Shown here: piece by piece, positions 1 through 13,190 of the stretch
Numbering within the stretch: position 1 is the stretch's first letter
How the letters are laid out: every line of letters begins with the position of its first letter
From: Acanthornis magna
Lineage: Eukaryota > Chordata > Aves > Passeriformes > Acanthizidae
Reading direction: 5' to 3'
NCBI GenBank assembly: GCA_036785705.1
Contig: JAWUZG010000027.1
Coordinates: forward strand, 3,391,501 to 3,455,500
DNA length: 64,000 nt
Position numbers and translations under genes: made by a program
The notes under the pieces: generated by a model
Database searches by the model: none
The model's input: only the letters and a program-made list of their open reading frames with translations
Told to the model about the DNA's origin: nothing

Positions 1-3000
1 TCTGAGTTGCACAGACTGTTCAATGGATGAAAGGCTGCAAAGAGTGCAGGTGAAACAGGAGGGAGAATGACAAACCTAGCATGCAGACAGCCCACAGCAT
101 AAAAAACCAGGAATATCCAGGCCCCAGGTGTGAGAGAAAGTCTGATTTTTCTCTGAGGACCCTACATGGTTTATGTCAAAATCATAACAATCCAAAAAGC
201 CACTGGAAGTTGCTGAATGGAGAACAATCTGATGCAGGAGATTTGTCTTTCTGACACTCTAAATGGAGATGTGTTTCCAAACCATTTATTTTTATCCAGT
301 CTCAACCAGGAGACCTCAGCAGTTTTCTGGCTTTGTACAAAAACAACTTACAGTTTTAGGTTGTCTCCAAATGATACTGAATTTGAGATGCAGTTTGCAT
401 CACTGACTTCTCTGTGAGCACATTTTAAAAGAAAGATGCAGGAAGATAACACTCCACAGCTCTGGCTGGCTCAAGTTTTCCTTGACACCACCTCAAAGGA
501 AAATAGCAGCCAGTGCCTGGGTCTTGCTCTCAGAGACATTTCTGAGACAGTAATTGATTGCTCTTGGTCTTAGACTAAGCAGAATGTTTATTTAAGATAA
601 TTACAGCTAAACATGAAAACAAGTGTAATTCTGCCAGCCTGGATTGTCCCACACAGACAGCAGCGGGATGGGATGGAAAAAAATATTTAGTCATAGCCTT
701 CTGATCTGAGCATTGACAGCAAAGATGGGAAATGAAACACCAAAATGGAGATCTGGCTTTCTAATGCCACAATTCCAGAGACAGACAAGAAGCCTCAGGG
801 TTGTGAACAAACTTCGAGCTCTTCTCATTTCCCATTCTGGTGCTCCAGTTGCTGAGTTGAGCACTAAACCAAGCGAATAACCCTGTGAGACTGACTCTCA
901 GCTATGGCAGCCGGTGGCAGAGAGCAGTGGGCAAGCACAGATAGGATTTTGCTCCCAGAGGTAGAGAGCATGGCAGGCCTGCCAGGCTCCATCCTGAACT
1001 TCTTTTTCTTTGGGGCATGCAGCAGATCTGGAGCTGCTCGGCAGTTATTTAAGAATACTGTGCACTAACTTAGTCATCGGAATGGTGGTTTCATTCAGTC
1101 ACAGTCTGTCTGGATAAGTAGGCAGGAAGGAAAAGCTTGGCAAAACACGTGCCACTTCTTCAAGAGTTAAAAGACAGTGCCAAAAAGAGGTAGTTCTGGT
1201 TTCTTTACCAGCAACCTATAAAACCAGCTCTGACCTGGACAGACAAAGCACACAAATACTGCAGGATGTTAAGAATGAAGATGAGCCCTAACAAAAAGAG
1301 CCTCATGCTCTTAAAGCTGTGCTTTATTTACTAATAGGAGAAAGTAATGATTAGTATTATTTATGCAAATTCTATGTCATGTAATTCCCTCCTTCTCCTG
1401 CTGCTGTACAAGATACTTTCTGCTAAGCAGGCCTTCTTCAAACACAATACACCCTATAGTGCAGATTCCCCAAAAGAAGAACTGAGTAACTAATGGCAGC
1501 CAGAAAGATCAGACAGCAGATCTGATGAAGAGAATTGAAAATCTGCTTTGAGGTATCTAACAGTCACACCCTCTCCACTGAGATTAAGACCGATGCAATT
1601 GGCTTTCAGCCAGCTCTTCCCTGCAATTAAATGTAGATAACGTGTGACGACAACACCATGCACCCTTAGCATTGCCTAAAACCATGTGAAACATGGATGG
1701 TTAGGAATAGGAGAGAGCCTGCAGCTTCTACTGTGGTAGCATCAGCCTGGGCCCAGCACTCAGAGGAAACCTACTGAAAAAAGCCCCAGATCTTTGGTAC
1801 AGATTAGCACTGTGGTCCCTTCCCATCACTTTTCCAGAGTTCACCTTCCTCTCAGTTGGTGGGAATGTTAATGGAAGATGAAAACTCACCAGAGCATGGA
1901 ACAGCAGAGTTATGAATGCTAATGTATGCAATGAGTTCTCTCTACACCGGAAACAGCACCATTGTAAGTATTCCCTCTGAGGTACCAGTAACCTCATTTA
2001 TTCTTTTGAAAATTCCCAGACTGTGAACTTTATCCTAATGGACTCACAAGAGTCACACAGTCCACAGCATCTAGGTGCAATTTCTTCTTTTGGCGAGGTT
2101 ACAACAGAAATGGAAGCAGTCAGTCCTCTCCCTATGATACGCACTCTTTGACAAGGTCTCTTCTCCCCAGACTTCATGAACCTGCAATGCTGTTTGAAGC
2201 CCCACTGAACTTCTCCTTACTTTCCTAGGTTGACAAAACTGCAGCTCTTGGAAGCTTCTTTCTAAAGCCCTGGATAAGAAATTTATTTTAAACAAACTCT
2301 CAAAGATGCTAACGGAAGTCATTCAGCTAGTGCAGAAAAATGTTAAAAAGCAGGCAAAAATGGACATAAACTGTTACTAACTGGCTACAATAAGACATCT
2401 CCTCTGCAATGATGAGAGGCACTGTTAGAAGGTGCACCATGTCTGGAGGTAAATCACACACAGCGTTGTATCAAAGGTTACAGCCAAATACAGGTGGCAA
2501 AAAATGCAATTAGCCAGAATTCCCTAAGCACCAGGGACAATGCTTTCAGAACAGGACAAAATAAGTGACCTAAAAATAAGAACCCTTGGCGAAAAACTGT
2601 GGTCATTCAAAAGACTACACTGAAGGGTAAAGGAACCAATGCTGGTGTCATCTATCTCCTTTATGCTTAGGTTGAGGCAGGCCCTTTAGGAAGTTTTGAC
2701 ATTACAAGGCAAGATAGGAATCATGAGTACAACCTTTGATTTTGCCATCTACTATTTCAATGCAGGTATAGTCTTAATAACAAGAATATGCATCCTACTA
2801 TACGTGACTTCACTCTGAACCTACCATTTCATTCACATTAAATTTATAAACGTATGCTACAGCAGATTCTAATGGATCTTCTGCCATTACACCACACAGT
2901 CCCTTAAATTTTTATTTTATATCAGCTCCTGCTTTTCCAGGAGTTACTCTGGTACCAGGCTTATTTTCTGATATGCTTTGCAGGACAACAGCTGGGAAGA

Positions 3001-6000
3001 TATTATCTCATATGTTACCCTTTTCTACTGGTTAAGTATCACAGGAGTTTATGCAATACTTCTTCTGAGAGGGCAGTCACATATCTCTATCATTTAATTA
3101 GGAAAATTCTTTTCTTGTATTCACTCAGGTCTCCATCAGGATACAGTAGTTTGGTAATTGCTGAATTCTTTTCCAAGTGTTTACCTAGCTTGTCAAGATA
3201 ACAGTCCATGGTAACTTTTTCACAGGTGAGATAATAAGATGTTACAATACAAAGTCTGCAGCACCTGAGTGAACAAAGAACATAAAGGAGGCTTTTCTCA
3301 TATTCCTTCTCTTCCAACGAAGAAGTTGCAGCTTTTGCACTTTGCTAACTCCCTCCACCAGCCCAAGATTTGCCACCACTGGCCGTGGGTGAGCACATGG
3401 CTGTGGGTTTCAGCTGATGGACACAATAAATGGCTTGGAATTAATTTGAAATAGAAAAAAAATAGGGAGCTCATTTTGATAAGAGAATGAGTTTAAAGGT
3501 CTCGGGAGCAGGAAGGGAATGTAAGCAAAGAGACAGGAATGAGACAAGGAAATGATTATGAATGTTCTGAAAAAGAAAATACAAAGCTCCTCAGGAAGGG
3601 GAAGGTTATGTGAGAGTGAGGACAGGAGAGGAAGCAAGGAAACACACTGGCAGAAACCACTGGAAAAGAATTTTGAAAAAGCACAGCAAAGGAAAAACAG
3701 GGTAAGTTTACAGCTTTCCTTCTTAGATGAACATTCTATTCCCTCTACTATTATTTTTTTATTTTTTTCTCATTGGCTGAAAAAGAATTCTTGAAGTTCA
3801 CGCCTGCCACTATGACACAGATAGGAGAGAGAATCCCTCAACAAGTGACAGGATCAGCCTCACAGTTTATAATCAGATTCCATCAACAGCTTGACAAAGG
3901 CTTTACCTGGTCTTTTTCTTGACTTGCTAAAAGCCAAACAAGTGAAAACTAACACATCCCCTAGAAAGGCAGAACCTACAAACAGCAGCAGCAGCCCAAT
4001 AAAGGGTATGTGTCTGAGAAAATGAGAGATTAAGAAAAACCAGGTCATCTTCAATTTACCAGTTCACTGGTCTCTAGGTGTCAACACTCCTGGTGGTTAT
4101 TAAGCCAATAACCAGTCTTGCAATCCATTCACATCTCTTCAAATTCTCTACATTTCTTCAAATTTCTTGTGCCAAAATGTGTAATTCATCACATGGTGTG
4201 GTTGTTACATTATTTGTTCTGCAGTCACAATAGCTGTATTCGGTGTTCTAGTTAGCTAGCCTGTGAATCTTTGTCTATGTTGGTCATTTAATGCTCAACA
4301 AGTGAGTTATTGACATTTAAAGGCACCACAAAAGACTCTTGTAACTCAAAATATCTGTTCCTGTAAGTACTTTAAAACAGCAAACCTCAATGCAAGCAAC
4401 TGCATGAGTCCAAATGAAAACCGAGTGAGAGAAGGCTAGCTGGAAATTTCAACCATCTTGTCATCTTCTCACAATTCTTGATGTTACTGTAACTCTTCCA
4501 GAAATACACCATGAATATTAAGCAAGTGCAAACAGGTATGTGGTGTATTTAAACCCTTGCCAATAGCCTGATTACTGAGCTGGAATCCCAAAGAGCCCAA
4601 ACCCCGTGACTTCGGGGGTCACAGTGCTCCCTGAGTTACTCAGTTCAATAGGAACCATTACTACCAACTGCATTATCCATGGGATCACCGATGCATCAAG
4701 ACAACATTCATCCTGCTTTTGGAAATGGCTTTGGTTTTCTCCTGGGTAAGAACAGCACCGTCTCCTTGACAAGGGAGTCAGTCTGTGACCACCTGAGCAC
4801 TTCCAGAACCCCTGCCTACCAGGCAGGGACTGCCAGTGCAAATACCACACCTGTACGGATATAACTCCGAAATCAGTCACGGATGGCAGCACAGTTTGGA
4901 ATACAAAAGGGATGTCTACACTTCAAGGCTGAGTACATACCACTGAGCTGGATATACAGCCAATATGAATCCCATCACCACGGGAACCAGGCACTCTTGG
5001 TGCATGAAACATGTCCAAACATTTACTTGATCTTATAAGCATACATATGTAGATTTCAAGTACAAGCAAAATCTGCATTTTGCATTGCTGCTATTCTTTC
5101 AGCTGGGGAAAACAGCTCAGGATAAACCAGGAAAAATATGAGAATACAGAGGAAAAAATATTGGAGAGAATATTGGTTTTGAATTATATGATGTAAGAAC
5201 AAGCAATTTTGCTGAGATTTACATCTTATTAAAACAACCAAGTGGAAGCATGCTTGAGAGCCTGAACCTAAAAATTATCAAAGTAGGATTCATTATGTGG
5301 ATCAGCCAAAAGCTGGGCACATAAATTCTCTTTTACACTTAGGCATCTATTCCAAGGCAGTTATTGCACCCCTTTTTGTAGCCAGCAATTCCAAAGGCAG
5401 CCTCATTCTGCCTGCAGAGAGCACCTGCTTCAGGATGGCCCAGGGAGCACCAAACTCTCCGAGAGCTAAAACCACTCAACAGGAACCTGAGGGGTGCTGT
5501 GAGAGTTTATCACTCCCCTAATATCCCTACATGACTGCAAGGACACAATGAAAGCCTACAGCCAGGCTGAGGTATCTGGGGTGGCCAGATTCCAAACTCC
5601 GACTTGCTGAACACCAGAGCCAGCCCTTCTCAGAAAATCTTCTATTTAAAAATATGGAAAAGATATTTTTATTAATATTGCTATTTACAGAGCTCTAGAG
5701 GTATGAAGCACTGACCATTTTTTTAGCAAAATGAGAGTGAAGTTTAATTGATTTATGTATGCTTTATTCTGGTTTCTTCATCTGGTTTAAAAATGAAGAA
5801 CAAAAAGGTATATGAGAGTCTGAAAAACAACCTCTGCACATGTTCTAGGATGATAATCAAATTTATTTGGTTTGTTGTTCAGGCACATAATTTTAGAATG
5901 GGAGATTAATAGAAAAAAATCAACTGGGAGAGGAGCATCACTATAAGAGTTCTGAGAAAAATGAAGTTTGTGAAAAAGATGTTTTATGTCTTCTTTAAAA

Positions 6001-6539
6001 GGGAAATGAACCACAAGAAAGACAGAAATTTTATATTACATTAAATTTTATAATATACTGCATGAGAAATAGTTCTGTTAAATGAAGCATAAAAAAAGAA
6101 AGAAAAAAAGAGATAATACTTCATTGCCACTCCCTCAAAAGCTGATGCAGAATTAGATAAAAGGCACAACAAGACATGAATTTCATGGCAAAAGAAGAAA
6201 ATAAGGCAATGAAAAAACCTGTAGGCATGTGTGTGAATGCTAGCCAATTCCTCCAGCTAGCTCAAATCTGTATCTGCTTGAATTTGCAGAGCCCTTTTCC
6301 TCTACAAATAAAACAGGTGTTTGAGGCACCTTTCCCTCCTTTTTATGTCCTGTATCCATCGAACTAAATTGTAATAGATTACTTTTAAGAAAAAATTAGA
6401 TTCTTATCTAGCTTTCTAAGTAACTAACTCTTTTCAAAGCCAAATTATAATGTTATAGCAAGAATATTCTGCATATAAGCAGGTCTACACATACATGTCT
6501 GCATATAGGCAGTCTTACAGCTCTAGGAAAGGCCATTCC
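1..6539. other. AT-rich non-coding stretch, no gene seen
   Basis: All six frames are broken by frequent stops. The longest open frame is 106 codons (minus, 4572-4892) and resembles no family I know. I see no tRNA-like or rRNA-like sequence and no recognisable CR1 or LTR end. A short minus-strand frame at 3860-4054 is rich in hydrophobic residues, but it has no convincing splice sites or known relatives, so I do not call it. The stretch reads as intron or intergenic DNA. Confidence 0.7.
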
Positions 6540-7010
6540 CATTGTCCCAGGTTAGGGACAAGCCCTGGGTAACACTGCTCCAGGACTGCCACTTCCAGCA
6601 AGGGCTGCACACCCCTTTCTGGCAGAAATGGTGGTGTCACACTGCCCCTGCTCTAAGGGGACAAGAGGCTCTGTCACAGGTATGTGGCACATGGAACATA
6701 CCTGACATCACAGTGACATCTGGGCACAGCTTCCTGGTGTCCTCACAGCACTGGCCTGTCCCAATGCAGAGCCTAAGCGACACATGCAAACAGCAAAACC
6801 TGCCATCAGTGTCCATCACTGTCCATCGGTCCAAACATTTGCAACGTTTGAGCACAAAGAGGCCTTTCCCCTGTCACCCTACAGTCACCTGCCCCATGGG
6901 CTCTTGGTCACAGTTTCCATGGCAGAAAAGGTGAGGGCATGCAGACCTCACCCCGGTGTAGCAGTGGGGTGTGGGGACAAGGATGAAGCCCACGTGTGAC
7001 AGGAGCATCC
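6540..7010. other. GC-richer patch of unknown origin
   Basis: This block is visibly richer in G and C than the AT-rich DNA on both sides, with fairly sharp edges. A 130-codon plus frame and overlapping frames on both strands are open through it, which is what GC-rich, stop-poor DNA gives by chance. I do not recognise a CR1, ERV or SINE consensus in it. It could be an old repeat, an unannotated exon of a non-coding RNA, or simply a local composition change. Confidence 0.35.
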
Positions 7011-8711
7011 TGCCCAACACTATTCATCACCTGGCCACTGGATGTTGCCATGTATTTTGTATAATACTTGATATAGGATTTCCAGCCAATATGCCCATCT
7101 GTCATGGAAGGGAAAATAATCCCACACAAATAAGACAAGCAAAATATGCTTGCAAAGTGATAATAAATTTGGGGTTCTGTAACTATGAATATTTGAACTT
7201 TTATGAATATTTAAACTAAAAATAACTCCTTGTTATGCATTATCAAGTGAGAATAAATGATTAATGAGCAGTTGTTACACAAAATCATAAGTTCTTTTAA
7301 AGATTAGAGCAAATCATACAAAGTTTAAAGTATTTTAAAATAAAGATACGTTGAAAGTAGTTATTTAAAAAGAAAAGCTGTCCTAAATATAAAAGCTCAG
7401 AACGTGAAGCAGCCTGATATGTATTATAATTTAATCCTGACCTAGGAGATGAAAAGCTATTGCCACAAAATTCATCTGTGGTGACAAACCTTCAGATCCA
7501 AAGTCAGAGCTGTTCTCAGACCATGGAGTGGAATTAAAGGCAATGTGTGGGGCCTGGACAGCCTGCTCATGACAGCCACAGAACCAATTTGCTATAGACA
7601 GCTTCCTTCCCCTGCTGCTGAACATACCGGTCACTGGCCAGAGGTCACTCTGGCCTCAAACTCCTGGAAATTTAAACAATATGCAACCAATATTTAAATA
7701 ATATTAAGTAAAAATAATGGAAGACTACTCAAATTGAATTTCTGGGGTGAACACTTAAGACTGCAGTATTTGCTTAAAGTTTTTATATTTTACTGTATTA
7801 GAATTTAGAATTAGCTCTGACTAGAGCTTGCTCTAAACCAAAATGTCTTGATTACAGAACACACACTTGAATTGGCAAAAAGCACTTAGATCTCACCTGT
7901 GAAAAGTACTGTGAGACCAAATAGAGATGTTACTTATCTTCCAAGGGACAATGAACTTGTACTCAATTTAGAGGTGAAAAATATATACTGAAGGAATATT
8001 TTTATATTTGGTAAAGCTATGTATCTTATAAAATTAAACATCTAAATCCAATTCTTAAATATTGATCTTATATAAGAAGAGCTTAACAGTTAATACTAAA
8101 ATGATACTACATCTGAATGAAACCCTCTGTAAATATTTGTACTATTATAAGTCATAAAAAATACATGCCCTGTATTAACTTTGTACAAACTACTGAAATA
8201 TTTGCAGGATAATGAGTTCTTTTCAGTGTAAACCACTAAAATGCAGCAGACTACTTCCTCTCTTTGGATGCTATATCATACAGAACAGGAGTTGTGGAAT
8301 ACATTTTTACCCTCCTAAAAGTCTCTAAGAATCTCTCATTGCCACCTGCAGTCATTTTCCAGCACAAAGTTAATTAGAAAGTGCTAGCTTACATTTCACT
8401 TCTTTTTAATTAAAGAAAATAAATGTTATTTCCTAGGCAAGCCAACACAAAAGAAATTAAAAGCCTAAAGGTATTAGCTATTGTAGTTTAACCTGCCAAG
8501 CAAAATCACTTTGTAATGGCAAAACCCCCCTTCTGATATTCATTTGACATAAACGAAGACATCTATGTGTCATGAATAACCCACGGGAATGCTGATGGAA
8601 CTAGAATCCACATGGCTCCAGAGTACCACCAGGAATCCATGCTAGGGATGCTCGTGCTACATAAGCTGTACAAATCTGGATGAAAAACTTTGAGGGAACT
8701 GGCAGCTCATG
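7011..8711. other. AT-rich non-coding stretch, nothing recognisable
   Basis: Strongly A/T-rich single-copy-looking DNA with short homopolymer runs and dense stops. A small imperfect duplication around 7186-7213 repeats the string tatgaatattt. I see no gene or repeat family. Confidence 0.7.
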
Positions 8712-8912
8712 TTCAGATGGAACGTCCATCCGTGTTTCAGTTTGTATGCCCACTGTCCCTTGATCTGTCTGGGCACCAGTGAAGAGAATCTGGTGCCATC
8801 CTCCTGGCATCCACCCTTCAGATACTTTTATGCATTAATAAGATCTCCCCTCAGTTGTCTCTTCTCCAGGCTAAAAAGGCCAAGCTCATTTCTCATTCCT
8901 CTTATTTGCAGT
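8712..8912 (-). mobile_element. CR1 LINE fragment (3' UTR region)
   Basis: Read on the minus strand this matches the 3' untranslated region of avian CR1 retrotransposons. Diagnostic words on the plus strand are atggaacgtcc, ggcaccagtgaagagaatct, catccacccttcagatac, agatctcccctcag and cttctccaggctaaaaaggc. They occur in the same order and spacing as in the CR1 consensus and in the larger CR1 copy at 11.6 kb. The extreme 3' terminus, with its short tandem repeat, is missing on the left, and the element fades on the right after 8912. It is an old, truncated, non-coding copy. The family call is by recognition, not alignment. Confidence 0.85.
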
Positions 8913-11637
8913 TTTGCTAAAAAATAAAGTGTAAAGATATCGTTGAAACAAATTATAGGAAAAATCCTGACCTATACAAAGGGCTGGTGAAAGATGTTCA
9001 GTACTACCTAAAACCCTTCTGTTGGAATACTCAAAAATCTCCTGAGGATCTGTGAGAGAAGTGCCTACAAGACTGCAAAGCATTTGGAAGGAAAAAGCTG
9101 GACATTTCTCAAGAATAAACTGCCAAAAGCCCCTAAAGAAAGAGAAGGAAGTCTTCTTCATGCATTTCGAGTTTCCACTTCTACAATTAAGACACAATAC
9201 ACTGAAAAAAACACTACTGGTTCAACTTGCTGCCTTGAAAACTGCACTGTGTAGCTCTGATTATAAGAGATAAAGTTAAATTCCCCTTGTTTTCATCTGA
9301 TCTAAAGAGAACTCTTACTCCGGCACTCAATCCATCACCGTTCTTCCACAAAAATGAGTTTCAATAGTCCTCTATACAACTTGTCACCATTTCCTCACAT
9401 TATATTTTCAGTGTGAAAAACACGTAAAGTTACTTCAAACATGATATAGGAAAAAATGAAAGGACAATAGAGAAGGAGAGAGTCAATATTATCAAAAACA
9501 TAGTACTGCAAGACAGTGTCTAGTTTAACAAAAGGCAATTAATGTGGCCTGTTTAATTACTGAGTTTGGGGCACTGGTATTAGTTTATTATGTTACAACC
9601 ATCTGTCTATAAAAAAGCATGTTTTCAAACACAAACTGGATACATAGTTAAAACACAGAAAGCTTTACAGTATCCAACCATGAATGATCCCACAGGAAGG
9701 AAACATTTCCCAAGCTGCCCCCACATGTGCCCAAAAGCAGCCACCAGACACCCAGGGGGGCTGGCTGTACATTCCCTGCTGCAGGAATACTCTGCCCACT
9801 GCCAGACCACTGACCTGTGTACCTGTTTCCCCTTTCTCATGTGACACACCATGGAATACAGTTATTCCTACACGCTAACTTAAAAAAACTCAAAAAAAGC
9901 TCCCAACCCCAAACCACTCTAATCTCTACAAAGTAAAACTATGAGCCTTCAATGTTCGTGGTGTTGAACAACAAAACACACATGTACAACCTCGGATTTG
10001 GCATTTTCTTTCGTGAGACTTGGAAGAGCTCAATATAAATGAAAACTGGTTTTATTTGCAATGGCCTCAAAAAGTTTTGCTCTACAAACTCACAGTTGTG
10101 TGCGTGTAGGAGTCTTGCCTCCTTGCCTCTTGTACAGTGGATAAATTGTTCAGATTTCAGATTGCAATAGAGAAACACGACCTCTGTAATTGTTATGAAG
10201 GTCAATGAGAAGGCTCACAGGCTAAGTGCTTAAGTGATGGATATATAATTTACATCACCCTGGAGCAATGTTAACATGAATTTTCTACCTGTTTGTTTAA
10301 TGTTTATTCAAATGCTGCAGTTGTGAAAAAATAAAGTTATCACCTGAGTCTATTTGACAAAAATTTCTGCCTTCAAATACATGCCTTTTTTCTAACCATC
10401 TACAGCAAGATTGAGAAGAACTGGATTTCAAAAAAACAAAATTAAAGTCAAATGCCATCATCTTCCCTTTCAAAATATGAACAATGCCAAGATGCTCTAG
10501 GTCGAAAAAGACAAAAATGTAGAACCATAAACAGTAATTTTATTTCCTCACAATTTGGGGTATGTTTTTTGTGCAATTAGTTAACTGTTGTCAACATTTA
10601 TTGAATTAAGCTGAAACATCTCAATTCCAATCTGCAATCTGCAAAGTTCAGTCTCTGGACTACATCTGTTACCAAAATGCTGCTAAGAGAAAGCAGATTT
10701 GTTTAGGTTAGCCAAGAATGTGTTCCCAGTGGATTTCAGTTACAAGGCTGCATAGGTAGTGAAATGATAGATATCTGTGATGAGGAATTTTTACCCAAAT
10801 GTACTTTACGTGCTTTAAATTGCTTTATTTATCATTCCTATTTAACACCTTCCTAAAGCCACTTGGCACAGTTCTGAGATCAAAGTGACCTTGTGCTAAA
10901 GAGAAAAATTGATGCATAGTTCATTAACCAAACCAGAAGACACTGCTCTTGATGATAGGAGAAATGCAGAAATACCAAATTCACCTTCTTTATTTGTTTT
11001 CCTTCACACCTCTAATAGGAAAGCACAGAGCAGTGGGACTATGTTAAGCTTATCGTAAGTGCAAGAAAAGAAGAGGAAGTTACTGAATGTCCTTTTACAG
11101 CTCACAGCTGTGACCTAGGAAAACAAATCAGCCTGTTATTCTGAAGGTATTTATTTTGCCCTAGGAAAGAGAACATATTCTCCACACACCAAAGATGACA
11201 TTACCTTCCTCAGAAAAAGACTTTTTGTCAAGCTCACTTAGAAACCTATTTCAATTCATATACTTGACTACCTGTTAGGAACAAGACTGACTCCTCTGAA
11301 ATCACTGAAAACACCACAGAATTACGTCTCTAGTAAGATCACATTTTATGCAGTTTTTCTGCAATTCCTAAACTCAAAATTTGGACTCAGTCAGTGCCTT
11401 GGTTAGAAATACTTGGAAAAGCAGAGCAAGTACCGAGGGGCATTAGAAGGTGACATAAAAATTCTGACCAAGAGTGCTGCAGTGCCAGCAGATGTGGCAG
11501 AGGAAGGCAAAGGCAACCTAAACTGCAGAACAGTGCTATCAAACAGATGTCATGTCACACTCTGTATCTCTGTGTGCTGTAAGACAAGTGCAAAACAAGG
11601 ACCAACTCAGGAGTGACTGTTTTCTTTTCAGGGGCAT
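8913..11637. other. Non-coding stretch between two CR1 copies
   Basis: No gene found. A slightly GC-richer island at about 9690-9845 gives three overlapping short open frames on both strands, none recognisable. The rest is AT-rich with frequent stops. Nothing in it resembles RNA genes. Confidence 0.7.
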
Positions 11638-13190
11638 ATCACAGAATCTTTGAGTTGGAAGGGACCTTCTGAGATCCCCCGCTCAAGCAGGGTCACCTCA
11701 GCCATGCTACCCACAACCATGCCAAGTCCTGCTCTGACTCTCTCCACAACCTCTCTGGGCAGCCTGCTTTGGTTTTTGACTATCCTCCCAAGAACAAACT
11801 TCTTTTTCTTTCTGTTTAGATGGAATTTCACGCATTTTATTTTGTGCTTCTTGCCTCTCTGTCACTGGACACTACCAATAAGAGTCACTGCACATAAGCA
11901 AGAAGAGCCTGGCTTCCTCATCTTCGTCTCCTGAATAAACACCTCTGGTATTTATATACTTTGATTAGACCAGAGCCCCCTGAACTCCAAACCTTCTCTA
12001 GGCTGAAGAATCCCAACTCTCAGTCTCTCTCTGGAGGAAAGATACTCCCGTGCCTTAGTCATTTTCATAGCTCCTCACTGGATTCAGGCCAGTATGACCA
12101 AGCCTCTTTTGTCCTTGAAACCCCAGGACAGGAGCCAGCACCCTCGATGTGTTGTCACCAGGGCTCAACCTGCTGTCCATGCTCTTCCTAACACAGACCA
12201 AGTTTCTTTGGCCTTCCTACTGCAACTGTGTGTTCCTGACCCGTGATCAGCTTAGTGACCATCAGGATCCCAAAGGTCCTTCTCTGCAGAGCTGCTTTCA
12301 AGCATATACTGGTGCACGGGACCGCTCCTTCCCAGGCACAGCATTTTTTATTTGCCCTCAGAGAGAGACTTAGGGGTTGTTCTCTGCCGTTTCTCTAGGA
12401 TGGCCAGGTCCCTCTGGATGGTGACACAAGCACCTGGCACATCAGCCACTCCTCACAGCTTAGTATCATTTATGAACTTGATGAGGGTGCACACTGTCCC
12501 ACCATCCAGGTCATTAATTAAGGTGTTAATTGGTGCCTGGCCACAGATCCCTGAGGTGTCGCACTGGCAACTTGTCTCCAGCTGGACTTCCTGCCACTCA
12601 TCACAACTGTCTGGGCCCAACCACTCTCAATCCTCCTCACTGTCCATTTATCCAACCCTTAGTTCCTTGGTTTGTTTTTTAGAGGTAGCATTGAAAGACC
12701 TACTGAGGCCAAGCTAAGCAGAATGCACTGCTCTAATCCATCAAACTATGCACCTCATTATGGAAAGCCATCAGACTGGTTAAGCATGATTTCCTCTTCC
12801 AAAAACCAGGATGCAAATATCTAATAATCTTCCTGTCCTTTACCCTTCTGGAAATTGTTTCCAGGATTAGTTGTCCCAGTATCTCACCTCCTGACGTAAG
12901 GCTGACCAGCCCACAGGTCCCCTTCCTGAAGACATCTGCTTCTTCACCTTCAGAAACCTACCCCGAATGTGAGAACCTTTCAGAGATAATGGAGAGCTGC
13001 CTTGCAGTGATCACAGTCAGATCTCACCGAACTCATGAATGTGATCCCTTGGGCCCCATGGACTTACAGATGTCCAGTTTGTTCAAGTGCTCCCTAACCT
13101 CATCCTCATCCACCAAGAGTGAGTCTTTGTTGCTTCATATTTCTCCTTCGGTCTCAGGGACCTGCATTTCCTGACAACTTGGCTTTTTAT
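11638..13190 (-). mobile_element. CR1 LINE, 5'-truncated, decayed reverse transcriptase
   Basis: The 3' end of the element is at 11638 (plus strand: cacagaatctttgagttgga), so the element runs leftward. From 11640 to about 12400 lies the CR1 3' UTR. Above that, minus-strand translation recovers the C-terminal part of the CR1 ORF2 reverse transcriptase in pieces: HLNKLD and KSMGP near 13090-13050, SLTS near 12900, LILETISR near 12860, KSCLTSLMA near 12790, and INDLD followed by CTLIKF near 12520-12480. The catalytic FADD motif of the family is replaced by FIND at about 12475-12486, and several in-frame stops and a probable deletion near 12.7 kb interrupt the frame. The element therefore cannot encode an active enzyme. 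The upper boundary is approximate because similarity fades after 13170. Confidence 0.93.

Noticed and set aside
3860..4054. Hydrophobic 64-codon minus frame resembling membrane segments
   Set aside because: A short frame in T-rich DNA readily gives Phe/Leu runs. No signal of a gene around it.
11650..12717. Chain of plus-strand frames of 74-121 codons
   Set aside because: They lie antisense to the CR1 element and are shadows of it.
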